64,000 nucleotides of DNA from Macrotis lagotis (Eukaryota; Chordata; Mammalia; Peramelemorphia; Peramelidae). The stretch covers positions 23,074,869-23,138,868 of the forward strand of contig NC_133665.1 in NCBI RefSeq assembly GCF_037893015.1. The letters run 5' to 3'. Made by a program: the position numbers and the translations under genes. The notes beneath the pieces are model-generated. The model made no database searches, was not told where the DNA came from, and saw only the letters and a list, made by a program, of their open reading frames with translations. This document shows, piece by piece, positions 34,259 through 45,599 of this stretch; the stretch's first letter is position 1; each line of letters opens with the position of its first letter.

Positions 34259-34645
34259 TGATACACACACACACACACACACAGACCAGTAATATTTATT
34301 AAATATATAACTACATATACACATCTATTACATATGTTCACATGTGCATATACATGAACATAGTACACAACACACAAATGCACAAATACACATGAAATAT
34401 ATACATACACACAAACAAATATGCTCATGTCATATACATATATGTATATACACAAATGCCTACCATATCTATATCTATATTTATATCTATATATCTCTCT
34501 ATATAATGAATTCCAGTGCATACTTAGGTGTGTGTATATATATATATATATATTTAAATGTTTGTTTATACATATACACTTATATAATATATGCAAATGT
34601 ATGTTTATATTATATACATACAGGTACTACACATGTAAATACGTA
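34259..34645 (+). repeat. (CA)n and long TA/CA/TG-rich tract
   Basis: A pure CA run at 34263-34282, then about 360 bp of degenerate alternating purine-pyrimidine sequence. The long frames on both strands, rich in Ile, Tyr, His and Cys, are translations of this tract. Confidence 0.9.
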
Positions 34646-34764
34646 TGTGTTTTTTTAGGCAGCCATTGTTTAACATTTAAAACCTCATCCTCAGCACCAT
34701 TCCACCCACTTAGAATATCCCTTTCATTCAAACTGCCTATCTAAATTCTATCTAAACTTATTAA

Positions 34765-35029
34765 GTTGTGTAGCAGCTGAGTATCTCAGAATAGAAAGTG
34801 CAGGACCTGGAATCCAGGAAGACCTGAATCCAAATGCCCCCTCACATACTTACTAAGTAACTGATTGACTCTGAGCAAGAGACTTCAGGAGGCTTGGTTT
34901 ACTTTAGTTTCCTAATCTGTAAAATGAAAAAAAAATGATAGCGCCTAATTTTCAGGGTTGTTGTGATGATAAAATAAGATAATTCTTGCAAATATTTTTG
35001 CCAACCTTAAATCCCTAAATAAATATCAG

Positions 35030-35032
<3 letters not shown>
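34765..35032 (+). mobile_element. MIR/MON-type SINE, sense
   Basis: gtgcaggacctggaatccag, ctgactctgagcaagagac-like order, tactttagtttcctaatctg, then cagggttgttgtgatgataa and aaataaatatcagctggatg. Confidence 0.7.

Positions 35033-35085
<53 letters not shown>
35033..35085 (+). repeat. (GAT)n microsatellite
   Basis: About 17 gat units directly at the tail of the preceding SINE, a common birthplace for microsatellites. Confidence 0.97.
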
Positions 35086-35221
35086 CTACAACCCAACTTT
35101 TCTCCATAAACCTTTCTTGACCACTTAAATCATATACAGTACTGCTTTGAATTGTTAATTTTTCAAATGAGTAAGTTTTTTTCTTCCAACTGGATTCTAA
35201 ATTCTTTGAAAATAGTCATCA

Positions 35222-35350
35222 ATGAGCAACTTGATGGCTCAAGATAGAATAGAACACTAGTTCTGGAGTCAGGAGGTCCTCAGTCCAAACTTACTAGTTG
35301 TATGGCCCCAGGCAAGTTGATTAACCCCAATTACCTCAAAAAAAAAAGAG
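35222..35350 (+). mobile_element. tRNA-like SINE, sense, old and diverged
   Basis: gagcaacttgatggctcaag, ctagttctggagtcaggagg, gtatggccccaggcaagttg and ttaaccccaattacctc, then an A run. Confidence 0.75.
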
Positions 35351-35429
35351 GAGAATGGGCATCAAATACTGGGTTTCTTATTATCAAAGCACTAGAACAG
35401 TTCTATGTGCATAGTCATTTCCCAGAAAT

Positions 35430-35610
35430 ATCCACCACAGCTTGAAACTATAGAAAGAGAAGACCCATGTTTAAATATGTGCACTACTATTTACTATGTG
35501 ACCCTGGGCAATTCTCTTCTTCCTAAGCTTCAATTTTCTTATCTGAAAATTGGACTAGGTAACTTCTAAGGTCTCTTCCCATGCTAAATCAATGCTCTTA
35601 GAAATTCAAC
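35430..35610 (+). mobile_element. MIR-type SINE, sense
   Basis: atgtgaccctgggcaattct, caattttcttatctgaaaat and ttggactaggtaacttctaa. Confidence 0.75.
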
Positions 35611-36660
35611 AAGAGCACAAAGATTTTTAAATACAAGTATTCATAAAAAAGAATGGCAGGGTCTTTCTCATTAAACTCTTCCACCCTGACCCAAACTAGT
35701 TTGCATGGTTTTATCCAAACCTGAAAGCAATAAATTTCTAGATGTTAAAATAAGTGATTTCTTCTGATCAGGAAAGTGTTGTTCTCTCCCCCCACCCCCT
35801 CCACCAGGCCTAACCTCTACTCCTCCTATTCTTTGGCTATGCACATCTCACTTTCTCCAGACTCAGGAGGATTGGAGAGCTCAGCTAGGCCCCGATGCCT
35901 TTAGAAGCTCTCCTCATTTGTTTGTTCACTACCGCAGGAGGGGTGCTTCTCCAAAATTGAAACTTCATACTGTGCCATTCCTTCATCTCATTTCCAAGGC
36001 CCTCCCGCTGGGTGACCGTGTGACACACAGCCATTCTGTGAGAATTGAGAAGGATATTGGCAGTTTGGGAGCTGTTGTTCCTGCTTATGTATGCAAAGAA
36101 CATAATTGCTAAGTGCATCATCTGCTGTAATTTACACATCCACATAGCGCATTGAGCAGGGAGGGCATTTCCTTCATTCACGGACATCCGGGGCTCAAGT
36201 TGTACATACTCTCTGTTCCAGAAAGAAGCTGGGACACTTCCCAAGGCAAGGGACTGACTAGAAGGTCTCCTATAGAAAGAGTCAAACTTCCAAGACCCCA
36301 AAAGTAGGATTCGGATGGTTTTCCTTTGGATAGTTTGGGATTCTCATATGAAAGAGGAAAACGAACTGAACTGGCATTCCCTATCCTTGAAGTTTTCCTT
36401 TCATGCAAAGTCCAGGGCCCATATAAAATCAGTTTTCATTAACCTCAGGAACTCACTGGCCTAGGGGTTTGAGTCTCTTTGGGTTGAGAGGGGCAAGGAA
36501 TTTAAATCTTGGATGGATCCATCTTATTTGTTGTCGTTGTTTTCAGTGATAAAGAATTTGGGTATTGAGGACTTTGGAGCTCCCATATTTGAATGATCAT
36601 TCAGTGTATTGGCTCCCATAACCTTGAAAATTCATTTGAATTCTCTGCATCTCATTTTCC
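35610..36660. other. Repeat-poor block, possible conserved noncoding DNA
   Basis: The part at about 35880-36420 is more complex and richer in CpG than its surroundings and shows no repeat signature. A 138-codon frame (minus strand, 35885-36301) is the longest non-LINE, non-microsatellite frame in the window. Its product matches no family I know, and an overlapping frame sits on the other strand. Confidence 0.35.
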
Positions 36661-36669
36661 AAATTTGTA

Positions 36670-36880
36670 AAATGTTTCAATGGAATGATACTGAACTTGG
36701 AGCTAGAGTCCTTGGGTTCAGATACCAGATTTCCATTTTTTGAAATTTGGTCTGTTTGAAATTGGGAAATTGCTCAACCTCTCTTAGTCTCAGTTTCTTT
36801 AGCTGCAAAATGAAATGTGTTGGACTGGATGAATGCTAAGAACCCTTCCAGCATAAAATCTTTGATTTTTATTATTAGGT
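36670..36880 (+). mobile_element. MIR-type SINE, sense
   Basis: gatactgaacttggagctag, gggaaattgctcaacctctc, ctcagtttctttagctgcaa and tgttggactggatgaatgct. Confidence 0.75.
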
Positions 36881-37114
36881 TATCTATAAATATCTTTCAT
36901 TATTATAAAGTTATCTACCTATAATTATATTTGTTGAATGTTTGAAGATGTGTACTAAGTGAAATATAAATCTATCCCTGCTTTCAGTATGCTAAGTAAA
37001 AGGTCAACACAAAAAGACAGATTTCTAGTTCCCTATAACATCAATCTCATTTTGGTCTTAGAGAAGATTCTTGCCTCTCCCTGCACTCTTTAGACTCTTA
37101 CAAAAGACATTTAG

Positions 37115-37850
37115 GAGACTGGGAAATGGAGAAGAATAAATGAATTAGCACTTATTAAGCAACTACAATGTGCCAAAGTGTGCTAGACTTAAGAAGCAAA
37201 AACAAAAATGTTCCTGGCTCTAGTAACTTTTTGTGAAGGGACACAACAAACATATAAAATCAATACAAGTTAATTTGGTGTGTGTATGGAAGGGAAGGAG
37301 TCATAAAAGCTCTAATGGAAAGTATTTCCTAAGCTGAAGCTTAAAGGAAATTAAGAATTCTAAGAGAGGGGTGGCTAGGTGGTGCAGTGGATAGAGTACT
37401 GACCCTGGAGTCAGGAGTACCTGAGCTTAAATCCAGCCTCAGACACTTAATAATTACCTAGTTGTGTGGCCTTGGGCAAGCCACTTAACCCCATCTGTCT
37501 TGCAAAAACCTAAAAAAAAATTCTAGGAGGTAAAAATGAGGAGGAAGTGGGGGGGCAAGGCATGAGGTAAGAGATTCAATGTCCATATAAAGAACAATAA
37601 AAAGGTCAGTTTAGAAGGATCCTGGAGATCTTGAGGGAAATAATATAATAAGACTGGAAAGCACCAGGCTTTGAAAGATTTTAAATGTATAATTGGAATT
37701 CATTGACTTGGTAAGTGATATGATCAGACATTTATTTCAGGAAGATCTCTTTGGTAGTTGTGGGGAGGACTGATTATGGGAAGGAAAATAAACTCTTAGG
37801 ACCTAGCAGAGCACATTTTACCTGGTAAATGTTTAGTAAATGCATACTGA
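37115..37850 (+). repeat. Old unclassified repeat, split by a SINE
   Basis: gcacttattaagcaactaca and gtgccaaagtgtgctagact start it. After the SINE (37367-37518) come gaggaggaagtgg, ccaggctttgaaagatttta and gtgatatgatcagacattta. Same family and order as 14690-15230. Confidence 0.6.
37356..37529 (+). mobile_element. Marsupial tRNA-like SINE, sense, with target duplication
   Basis: The SINE runs about 37367-37518, from ggggtggctaggtggtgcag to tgcaaaaacctaaaaaaa. Flanks aattctaagag (37356-37366) and aattctaggag (37519-37529) are an 11-nt duplication with one mismatch. Confidence 0.93.
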
Positions 37851-37909
37851 ATAAATGGATGTTTGATCACCCATATAAATTGCCATATTCACCTGGTATT
37901 TCCTACATG

Positions 37910-38060
37910 ACAGGCAGCCTATCATGGTAGATAGATTACTAGTTTCTGATCCAGGAAGATCTGGGTTCAAGTCTCTCCTCTGACTCATCCTGGATCTTTA
38001 GTTTAGACAAGCTGATTAACCTTTTCATTCCCCAGTCAAATGTTTTTTAAGACCAAATTC
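37910..38060 (+). mobile_element. MIR-type SINE relic, sense
   Basis: tagattactagtttctgatc, aggaagatctgggttcaagt and tgattaaccttttcattccc fit a diverged sense MIR/MON head and core. Confidence 0.5.
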
Positions 38061-39770
38061 TAGGTAAGCTATTGATCTATGCTGATAGAGGGAGTTCCTC
38101 TTTGTACTGATGGAATCACACTATCACTGTTCATCAAGATCTAAAGATGAATCTTTCATAGTCCAGTTTCAAAAACTAATTTACTTGACAATGCAGCAAT
38201 CAGGGTCAAATTAGGATTCAGAGAACTCTTTTTAATATCTATACCATCCCACAGTCTTATGTTTACTTTATGTTACTACGGGTTTCTTTTGTAGGATGCA
38301 TTCACATGAGACAGCACAGCACAACTGGCCTCCAGTTCATTGAAGTTGACTGTGTGAATCCTCTTCCCAGCTTTGCTCCACCTGACTGGAAGGTTGTGAA
38401 TTGCAAACCATGACTTCACCACACAAGAGTCTGAAGATAAGAGGGCTTGGCAAGGAAGAGGAGCTGTCTGGGAGCTGCTTAGCATGCACATGGCATCCTT
38501 CAAATGCAAGTTTTCAAAGGATAACTTATCTATTCATTCAGAGCCCCCATTGTGCCAAACACTTCTTGCAAGAAAATGAAAGCAGGACCTGTGCAGACCT
38601 TCAACCACTAGAGGGCATTTGAAGGACACTAGATCAATAGACAGCAGACCTCCTGTGGTCAACTGAAGGCAATACACTCTGGGTGACCTACTGTGATAAA
38701 CTAGGGAATAAACTATTTCAACCAGCTAATATATTATTTATTTTCCTTTGCCACTTGCGGCTAGGTTGGTCTGGTTAGTGATTCAGAGCAGGTAGTGTAA
38801 ACATGCTCTGTGTGTGTCCTGTCCTGACTGGCATCGCAGATGGTAATGGCATTTTTCCAGTCATTCCATAGAAAAAATATGTCCTCAGAATCAACTCTAG
38901 AAGAATTTACTTTTCTGGAAATTATTTTAAATAATTAGAAGTAAACAGTGAGGAATATATTTCATTTCAATCTTAAAAATAATTCATTGACATTGTCTAG
39001 TTTTTTTTCCTAATAGGAAATCTGGGATTCAGATACATGATTCTTAAAAAGATAGGCTTAGACTAGACAATATTAAAGGTTTCTTCCATGTCTAACCTTC
39101 TATTTTGTTCTATTCTATTCTATTTTACTTTATTCCTAGGATTAGACACAAAGCTGACACACTCGGAGAAAGCTCCAAACTCAGAACTTCTATTAGAATT
39201 GGATCTTAACTCCCAGAAATGCAAAGCACCACAGGGAATGAGAGGATAAGTTGGGGACTCTCAAATTCTCAGAGACAGGAAGCAGAATTAGAGACTTCTC
39301 TCTCAGGCTCAGCCAATCACTTTCTACCAACCTACTTACCCCATCTTGATCACTGTTTCTGAGTACAAAGTAAAGATAAGATGGATGAATGGAATAGTTT
39401 CCTAGAATTATTTTTCATGATCCTTAAGGAAAGGCACATTACAAGCATAAACACAAATCGTAATGATGCCTGAGAGTGCTTTTAGTTTGAGGAAGCCATA
39501 GGATTTTACCATCTCTGATAAGTATATAAAGTTGTAACTTTCCTAATTAAAATTTCAGAGTCTGATTGTTTTTGATGTGGTTTTCCAGAAATGGATCAGA
39601 TTTGATTCCTAAGAGAAAGATGGAAACCAGTAAATAAGTACAAGTCAACAAGTACAATGGTGTCAAGCACCATTGACTTCAGAATCTTTGAAGGTAGCAT
39701 CCTAGTGGAAAGGACTCCCAGAGGTCAGAAAATATGACTTCTATAGTTTCTGGCTCCTCTACTTCATGGA
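38060..39770. other. Mostly unassigned DNA
   Basis: No gene or clear repeat. The part at 38270-38830 is fairly complex. Short frames at 38276-38622 overlap on opposite strands without family signature. A CTCF-like motif is at 38605. Confidence 0.35.
38605..38617 (+). promoter_or_regulatory. CTCF-like core motif, full match
   Basis: ccactagagggca fits every position of the CTCF core CCASYAGRKGGCR. It lies in repeat-poor DNA. Whether it is bound cannot be told from sequence. Confidence 0.4.
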
Positions 39771-39774
39771 ATAT

Positions 39775-40170
39775 AATCTCAGAATTAAAAGGATCCTTAG
39801 AAGTCATTGGTCCAACCCAAACCAGTTCAGGAAAACCCTCTACAGCATCCCCCCAAATTAGTTATCCAACATCTGCCTGGAGACCCCAAGAGATGAGCAA
39901 TGCATTACCTACACAGACAGTCCATTTTATTTTCAGGCAGTTAAAGCTATTAGAAAAAAATTTTGTAGATTGAACTAGACTCTTTTTTCCTTAGAACTTC
40001 TAACTACTGTTGCTAGTTCTGTTCCTCAGAGGTATGTGAGATGAATTAAATATCTTTTAAAAATAAGAGTCTTATATGGTTTTAAACAAAGATGAAATGT
40101 CTCCCCTAATTCTTCTCTTTGTTAGGCTAAATATTCCTAGTGCTTTCACCTTTAAAAATAATTAAATTTT
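39775..40170 (-). mobile_element. CR1/L3 LINE 3' region, antisense
   Basis: agtcattggtccaacccaaa, acagacagtccattttattt, acttctaactactgttgcta, gttctgttcctcagagg, then atgtctcccctaattcttct and gttaggctaaatattcctag follow the antisense 3' UTR of CR1/L3 in order. The frame at 39734-39973 is a shadow. Confidence 0.7.
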
Positions 40171-40184
40171 AAAATGTCATTTGT

Positions 40185-40425
40185 TTTTAATATGTTACTA
40201 GCAATTCTCTCTCTATTTCTTCCTCTTGCTCCCAGAAAGCCATCCCACAATATAAATAGTATTTCATATTTTTTAAAAAGTAAAAATAATCAGCAAAACC
40301 AATCAATACACCAAAAAAATTCAGAAAATATGTGCAAAGTATAGCCCATCACTACAAAAGTGTGGGAAGGGGTTTCTTTTCATATCTTTGGAGAAGACAT
40401 GTTTAATCTTTTTAATCCTGGAGAA
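40185..40425 (-). mobile_element. Old L1-type LINE 3' UTR fragment, antisense
   Basis: agccatcccacaatataaat, atcagcaaaaccaatcaata and tatgtgcaaagtatagccca resemble the 3' UTR of the old L1 at 11560. Confidence 0.55.
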
Positions 40426-41440
40426 TTCCCCCTATATGCTTATTTTTTTCTAAAGTGATATAGTTTTTAACTCCTTCAATAGCTCCATCTCTTTTCTCTG
40501 AATACTCTCATTGTCTATGTCCCTTTCAAAACTTAGCAACAAAATCTAAACTCATTCACCCTGATGCAGGCACATAGTACAGTTGAACTAACATGTTCTT
40601 TGTTCTGGCAACTGGGGCAACTGTCCTTAACTCTTATTAACAGTTTCCTCACTAGTAGATTGAGAGGAGCTGGACAAGATGATTCTCTAAAGTCTTTTAG
40701 TTATAAGATTCCATTAAAGAAAATCAGTATGAGCCTAAAGGTAATCAGCAAAAATAGCAACTGAGAATTTTAATAAAATTTGAAACTCTCACAGCACAAG
40801 AATGCTATCTTTTTCTTAGTTGGCAATGCTTTCCACCTTGAGATGCATTAATACCTTCTATTGGTAAGTGGAGAATGGACTGGTTACTTGCAGTCTGGGA
40901 AAAGATTTTTCTTCCTGATAGTTTTTTTTTCTTTAAACCTTTCCATAAAACAGGAGTAAATGCTTTGGTGAAAAATATGTTGGGTATTATTATTTTTCAA
41001 AATAGTGACTTAAGATATGGCACTCTAGGGAGGAAAGGGAATTTATTTCAGGAAGACAGGATTTCTGTTTACTCCAGCTCAGAATTTTGTGCAAAGTCAG
41101 GATAAAACTTAGGATGAAAATTCCACTTAAATAAAAATATTTCATTACTTTCTTACACCATGTAAGATGTTAATCAGTAACTTTATAGAATTAAGTCAGT
41201 TCTGCTTTAGTCTGGTAATTTTGTCTATTCACAGCCAGGGACTGGACGACAGGCAAATAATTTGAGCAAGGGAACAGAATGGAAAATATGGACAGCTGTC
41301 CAGTAGCTAAAGAATCACAGAATTTGGAAGTAGGAAGAGAACTCAAAAGTCATTTTGTCTACCCCATGCCCAGAAAGAAACAAACACAAAAAAATTAAGC
41401 AGCTATCTAACTTCTTTTCTATAATCTCTAATTAAGCAGA
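40425..41440. other. Mostly unassigned; antisense MIR trace at 41320-41400
   Basis: aatcacagaatttggaagta with gagaactcaaaagtcatttt recalls the antisense MIR. No gene seen. Confidence 0.35.
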
Positions 41441-42818
41441 CTATTGTTTTTTTAAATAAAAGAAAGATTTTATTTACTTTGAGTTTTACAATTTTTCCCT
41501 AATTTTGCTTCCTTCCCCCCACCCCCCACAGAAGGCAGTCTGTTAGTCTTTACATTGTTTCCATGGTATACATTGATCTAAGTTGAATGTGATGAGAGAG
41601 AAATCATATCCTTAAGGAAGAAAAATAATGTATAAGATATAGCAAAATTACACAATAAGACAATTTTTTTTAAATGAAAGGTCTTTGGTCTTTGTTCAAA
41701 CTCCACAATTCTCTCTCTGGATACAGATGGTATTGTCTATCACAGATAGCCCAAAATTGTGCCTGATTGTTGCACTGATGGAATGAGCAAGTCCATCAAG
41801 GTTGATCAACACCATCATGTTGTTGTTAGCATGTACAAGGTTCTTCTGGTTCTGCTCATATCGCTCAGCATCAGTTCATGCAAATCATCCAGACTTCCCT
41901 GAATTCCTATCCCTCCTGGTTTCTAATAAAACAATAGTGTTCCATGACATACATATACTACAGTTTGTTAATCCATTCCCCAATTGAAGGACATTCACTT
42001 AATTGCCAATTTTTGGCACCACAAACAGGGTTGCTATGAATATTTTTGTACAACTGATGTTTTTACCCTTTCTCATAGTCTCTTCAGGGTATAGACACAG
42101 TAGTGGTATTGCTGGATCAAAGGGTATGCACATTTTTGTTGTCCTTTGAGCATAATTCCAAATTTCTCTCCAGAAAGGTTGGATGAGTTCACAGCTCCAC
42201 TAACAATGCATTAGTGTCCCAGATTTTCCACATCCCTTCCAACATTGATCATTGTCCTTTCTGGTCATATTGGCCAATCTGAGAGGAGTGAGAAGCTTTA
42301 ATTTGCATTTATCTAATACTTAGTGATTTAGATCAATTTTTCATATGACTATGGATCCCTTTGATTTCCTCATCTGTAAATTGCCTTTGCATATCCTTTG
42401 ACCATTTGTCAATTGGAGAATGGCTTGCTTTTTTTTTGTCAATTTGACTCAGTTCTCTATATATTTTAGAAATTAGTTCTTTGTCAGTAATACTAGAAGT
42501 AAAAATTGTTTCCCTGTTTACTACATTTCTTTTGATCTTGGTTACAGTGGTCTTGTCCATACAAAATCTTTTAAATTAAATGTAATCAAAATTGTCTAGT
42601 TTGTTTTTAATGATATTCTCCATTTCTTCCTTGGTCACAAACTGCTTCCCTTTCCATAGATCTGACATGTACTCTATTCCTTGATTTTCTAGTTTGTTTA
42701 TGATATTGTTTTTTTTGTCTAGATCCTGTATCCATTGTGATCTTATCTTGGTATAGGGTGTGAGGTGTTGGCCTAATCCAATTTTCTTCCATACTAAAAC
42801 TTCCAGTTTTTTCAACAG

Positions 42819-42963
42819 TTTTTTTTGCAAGGCAAATGGGGTTAAGTGGCTTGCCCAAGGCCACATAGCTAGGTAAATATTAAGTGTCTGAGATTGGATT
42901 TGAACTCAGGTACTCCTGACTCCAGGGCCAGTGCTCTATCCATTGTGCCACCTAGCTGCCCCT
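42819..42963 (-). mobile_element. Marsupial tRNA-like SINE inside L1, antisense
   Basis: ttttttgcaaggcaaatggg to cacctagctgcccc. Flanks tcaacagtttttt (from 42812) and tcaacagttttta (from 42968) form a target duplication. It splits an L1 ORF2 frame, so it is younger than the L1. Confidence 0.93.
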
Positions 42964-43528
42964 TTCCTCAACAGTTTTTATCAAAGATAGAGTATTTATC
43001 CCAATAGCTGGACTCGGTTTTTTTAAACAGGAGATTACTATAATCATTTCCTGCTATTGCACCTAGTCTGTTCCACTGATCGACAACTCTATTCCTTAGC
43101 CAATACCAGACAGTTTTGATGACTGATGCTTTATAATATAATTTTATATCTGGTAAGGCTAAGTCACCTTCTTTTGCATTTTTTTCCATTGAATCCCTGG
43201 AAATTCTTGACTTTTTAATTTCTCTGTATGAATTTATTTAATGATTTTTTTCTTACTCATTAAAGTAATTTTTTAGAATTTTGATTGGTAGGGCACTAAA
43301 CAAGTAGTTTAGTTTTGGTAGAATTGTCATTTTTATTATATTAATTCAACCTATCCATGAGCAGTTGATGCTTGCCCAGCTATTTAAATCTGATTTTATT
43401 TTTGTGACAAGTTTTTTGTAATTGTTTTCAAAAAGTTTCTGAGTCTGCCTTGGCAAATAGACTCCCAGGTATTTGATATTGTCTGAGGTTACTTTGAATG
43501 GAATTTCTCTTTCTAGCTCTTTCTGCTG

Positions 43529-43594
43529 CATCTTGCTAGTCACGTAGAGAAATGTTGAGGATTTGTGAAGGTTTATTTTATATCCTGCAACTTT
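43529..43594 (-). repeat. 66-bp inverted repeat arm A
   Basis: Encodes (minus strand) the L1 string [20 protein letters not shown]. Its reverse complement equals 44156-44221 except for about two bases. It marks one end of the inversion. Confidence 0.88.
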
Positions 43595-44240
43595 CTATGA
43601 TGTATTTTGTCAAAATCTTAGCAAAGCTATTACAACAAGTTATCACTAGGATAATACATTATGACCAAGTAGGACTGATCCCAGGAACACAGGGTTGGTT
43701 CAATATTCGGAAAACTGTTATGATTAATTATAGCAATAATAAACCTATCAGAAATTATATGATTATATCAATAGATGCTGAAAAATCTTTTGACAAAATA
43801 CATCATCCATTCCTATAAAACATTAGAAAGTATAGGAGTTAACAGATTGTTCCTGAGAATAATAAGCAGTATCTATCTGAAACCATCAACAATCATTATA
43901 TATAATGGGGATAGGCTAGAGGCTTTCCCAATAAAATCAGGGGTGAAACAAAGATGCCCATTATCACCACTACTATTCAATATTGAATTAGAAATATTAG
44001 CTTCAGCAATAAGAGAAGAAAAAGAAATTGAAGGAATTAGAATTGGGAAGGAAGAGACAAAACTCTCACTCTTTGCAAACCACATGATGATATACCTACA
44101 GAATCCCCCAAAAATTGTCTAAAAAAAACTACTAGAGATAATTAACAACTTTAGCAAAGTTGCAGGATATAAAATAAACCCTCACAAATCCTCAACATTT
44201 CTCTATGTGACTAGCAAGATGGAGAAAGAAAGAGTTAGGC
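43595..44240 (+). pseudogene. L1 reverse transcriptase block, inverted, active site broken
   Basis: Plus-strand frames encode the RT fingers and palm: [29 protein letters not shown] (first catalytic Asp kept), [15 protein letters not shown], then [12 protein letters not shown] at 44069-44104, where the usual FADD is FANH. Both catalytic Asp residues of that box are lost. It ends with [13 protein letters not shown]. The block reads opposite to the L1 parts on both sides. Confidence 0.9.
44156..44221 (+). repeat. 66-bp inverted repeat arm B
   Basis: Encodes (plus strand) [20 protein letters not shown], the same L1 segment as arm A. It marks the other end of the inversion. Confidence 0.88.
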
Positions 44241-44785
44241 AGAATTATGTCTCCACCTATTTTTCCAAAGAGTTTATATAAAGTTGGAGCAATTTTTCCT
44301 TAAATATTTGATAGAATTTGCTTGTAAATCCATCTGGCCCTGGAGATTTTTTCTTAGGGAGTTCAATAATGACTTGTTGAATTTCTTTTTTTCTGATATG
44401 GGGTTATTAAGGTTTTTAATCTGGGCAATTTACATTTTTGTCAATATTTGTCCATTTCACTTAGCTTGTCAAATTTATTGGAATAGACTTGGGGAAAATA
44501 ATTCTGAATTACTACTTTTATTTCCTCCTCATTGGTGGTGAGTTCACCTTTTTCATTTATGATACTAGCAATTTGGTTCTCTTCTTTATTTTTTTAATCA
44601 AATTGACTAGAGTTTTATCAATTTTATTGGGTTTTTTTCATAAAACCAAGTCTTGGTTTTATTTATCAGTTTAATAGTTTTCTTACTTCTGTTTTTTTAA
44701 TTTCTCCTTTAATTTTAAGAATTTCTAATTTGGTATTTAATTGGGGGTTTTTTAATTTGTTCTTTCTCTAATTTTTTAGTTGCAT
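44240..44785 (-). pseudogene. L1 ORF2 linker and RT N-terminal fragment
   Basis: The minus strand near 44390-44290 encodes [20 protein letters not shown], the L1 RT motif, and further upstream the linker (QLNTKLEILKLK near 44745-44700). It stops about 40 residues before the point where the inverted block begins. Confidence 0.82.
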
Positions 44786-44791
44786 ATTTAG

Positions 44792-45075
44792 TTCTCCCAA
44801 GTAGGGATATAGCCAATTTCATCTTATTGGATAACAATCTCATGGACTGGCTAAATATATTCTCTCTAAAAGAGTTATAACTCTCTTAGAATCTTTCTCC
44901 CAAGTAGGGATATAGCCAGTTTCATCTTATTGGATAACAGTCTGATGGAAAAGTCATGAGTGACCATCATTCTGGCTAAGTATATTTTATGTAATAGAGT
45001 TACAATTCTCAAGTCTTATGAGAATCTTTCTCCCAGGTGGGGATATGGCAAGTTTCATCTTATTGGATAGCAGTT
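44792..45075. repeat. Three-copy tandem repeat in the L1, replacing the endonuclease
   Basis: Copies start at 44792, 44895 and 45029, each with ttctcccaagtagggatata (third: caggtggggatatg) and then tttcatcttattggata. Spacing is 103 and 134 bases, so the second unit carries an extra segment. The sequence does not match L1 coding sequence on either strand. Confidence 0.88.
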
Positions 45076-45107
45076 TTTTTTCCCTTTAACTCCCCCCCTG
45101 TCTTTTT

Positions 45108-45552
45108 TTACCTTTTCATGTGTCTCTTGAGTCCTGTTTGATGTCCAAATTTTCTATTTACCTCTGGTCTTCTCATCAGGAAGAGTTGGAAGTCTTCCAT
45201 TTCATTAAATGTCCATCTTTTCCCCTGGAAGAGAAGGTTCATCTTTATTGGATAGTGTTTTCTTGGCTGCATTACAAGATCCCTTGCTCTTTGGGATATC
45301 TCATTCAAGGCCCTTTGATCCCTTAATGTTGATGCAGCCAGATCCTGTGTAATTTTTACTGTGACTCCTTGGTATGTAAATTGTTTCTTTCTGGCAGCTT
45401 GTGGGATTTTCTTTTATCTGATGATTCTGGAATTTGGCTGCAATATTCCTTGTTGTTTTCATTTTAGGAACCCTTTCTGGAGGGGATTGATGTATGTTTT
45501 CAATGACTATTTTGCCCTCTGGTTCTATGATATCAGGACAGTTTTCCATCAC
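45108..45552 (-). pseudogene. L1 ORF1 C-terminal (RNA-binding) domain, two frames
   Basis: Frames 45552-45301 (NIHQSPPERVPKMKTTRNIA, then KETIYIPRSHSKNY) and 45308-45108 (ARDLVMQPRKHYPIKMNLLF) are the consecutive RNA-recognition and C-terminal parts of ORF1p. One frameshift separates them near 45305. Confidence 0.82.
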
Positions 45553-45599
45553 TAAATCATGTAATATTAAATCCAGACTTTTTTTCTCTTCAGTTTTTT

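Larger units (their letters stand above)
41445..43594 (-). pseudogene. L1 ORF2 C-terminal half plus 3' UTR
   Basis: Frames at 43543-43346 (YLGVYLPRQTQKLFENNYKK), 43189-42968 (ALPDIKLYYKASVIKTVWYW), 42866-42576 and 42560-42333 (SPIDKWSKDMQRQFTDEEIK) lie in ORF2 order after the RT palm. They are split by frameshifts and by the SINE. The 3' UTR runs down to a T-rich stretch at 41446-41470 that corresponds to the poly(A) end. Confidence 0.88.

Noticed and set aside
34219..34744. Long Ile/Tyr/His/Cys-rich frames on both strands, 104-125 codons
   Set aside because: Produced by the TA/CA/TG simple repeat tract, which has few stops in some frames.
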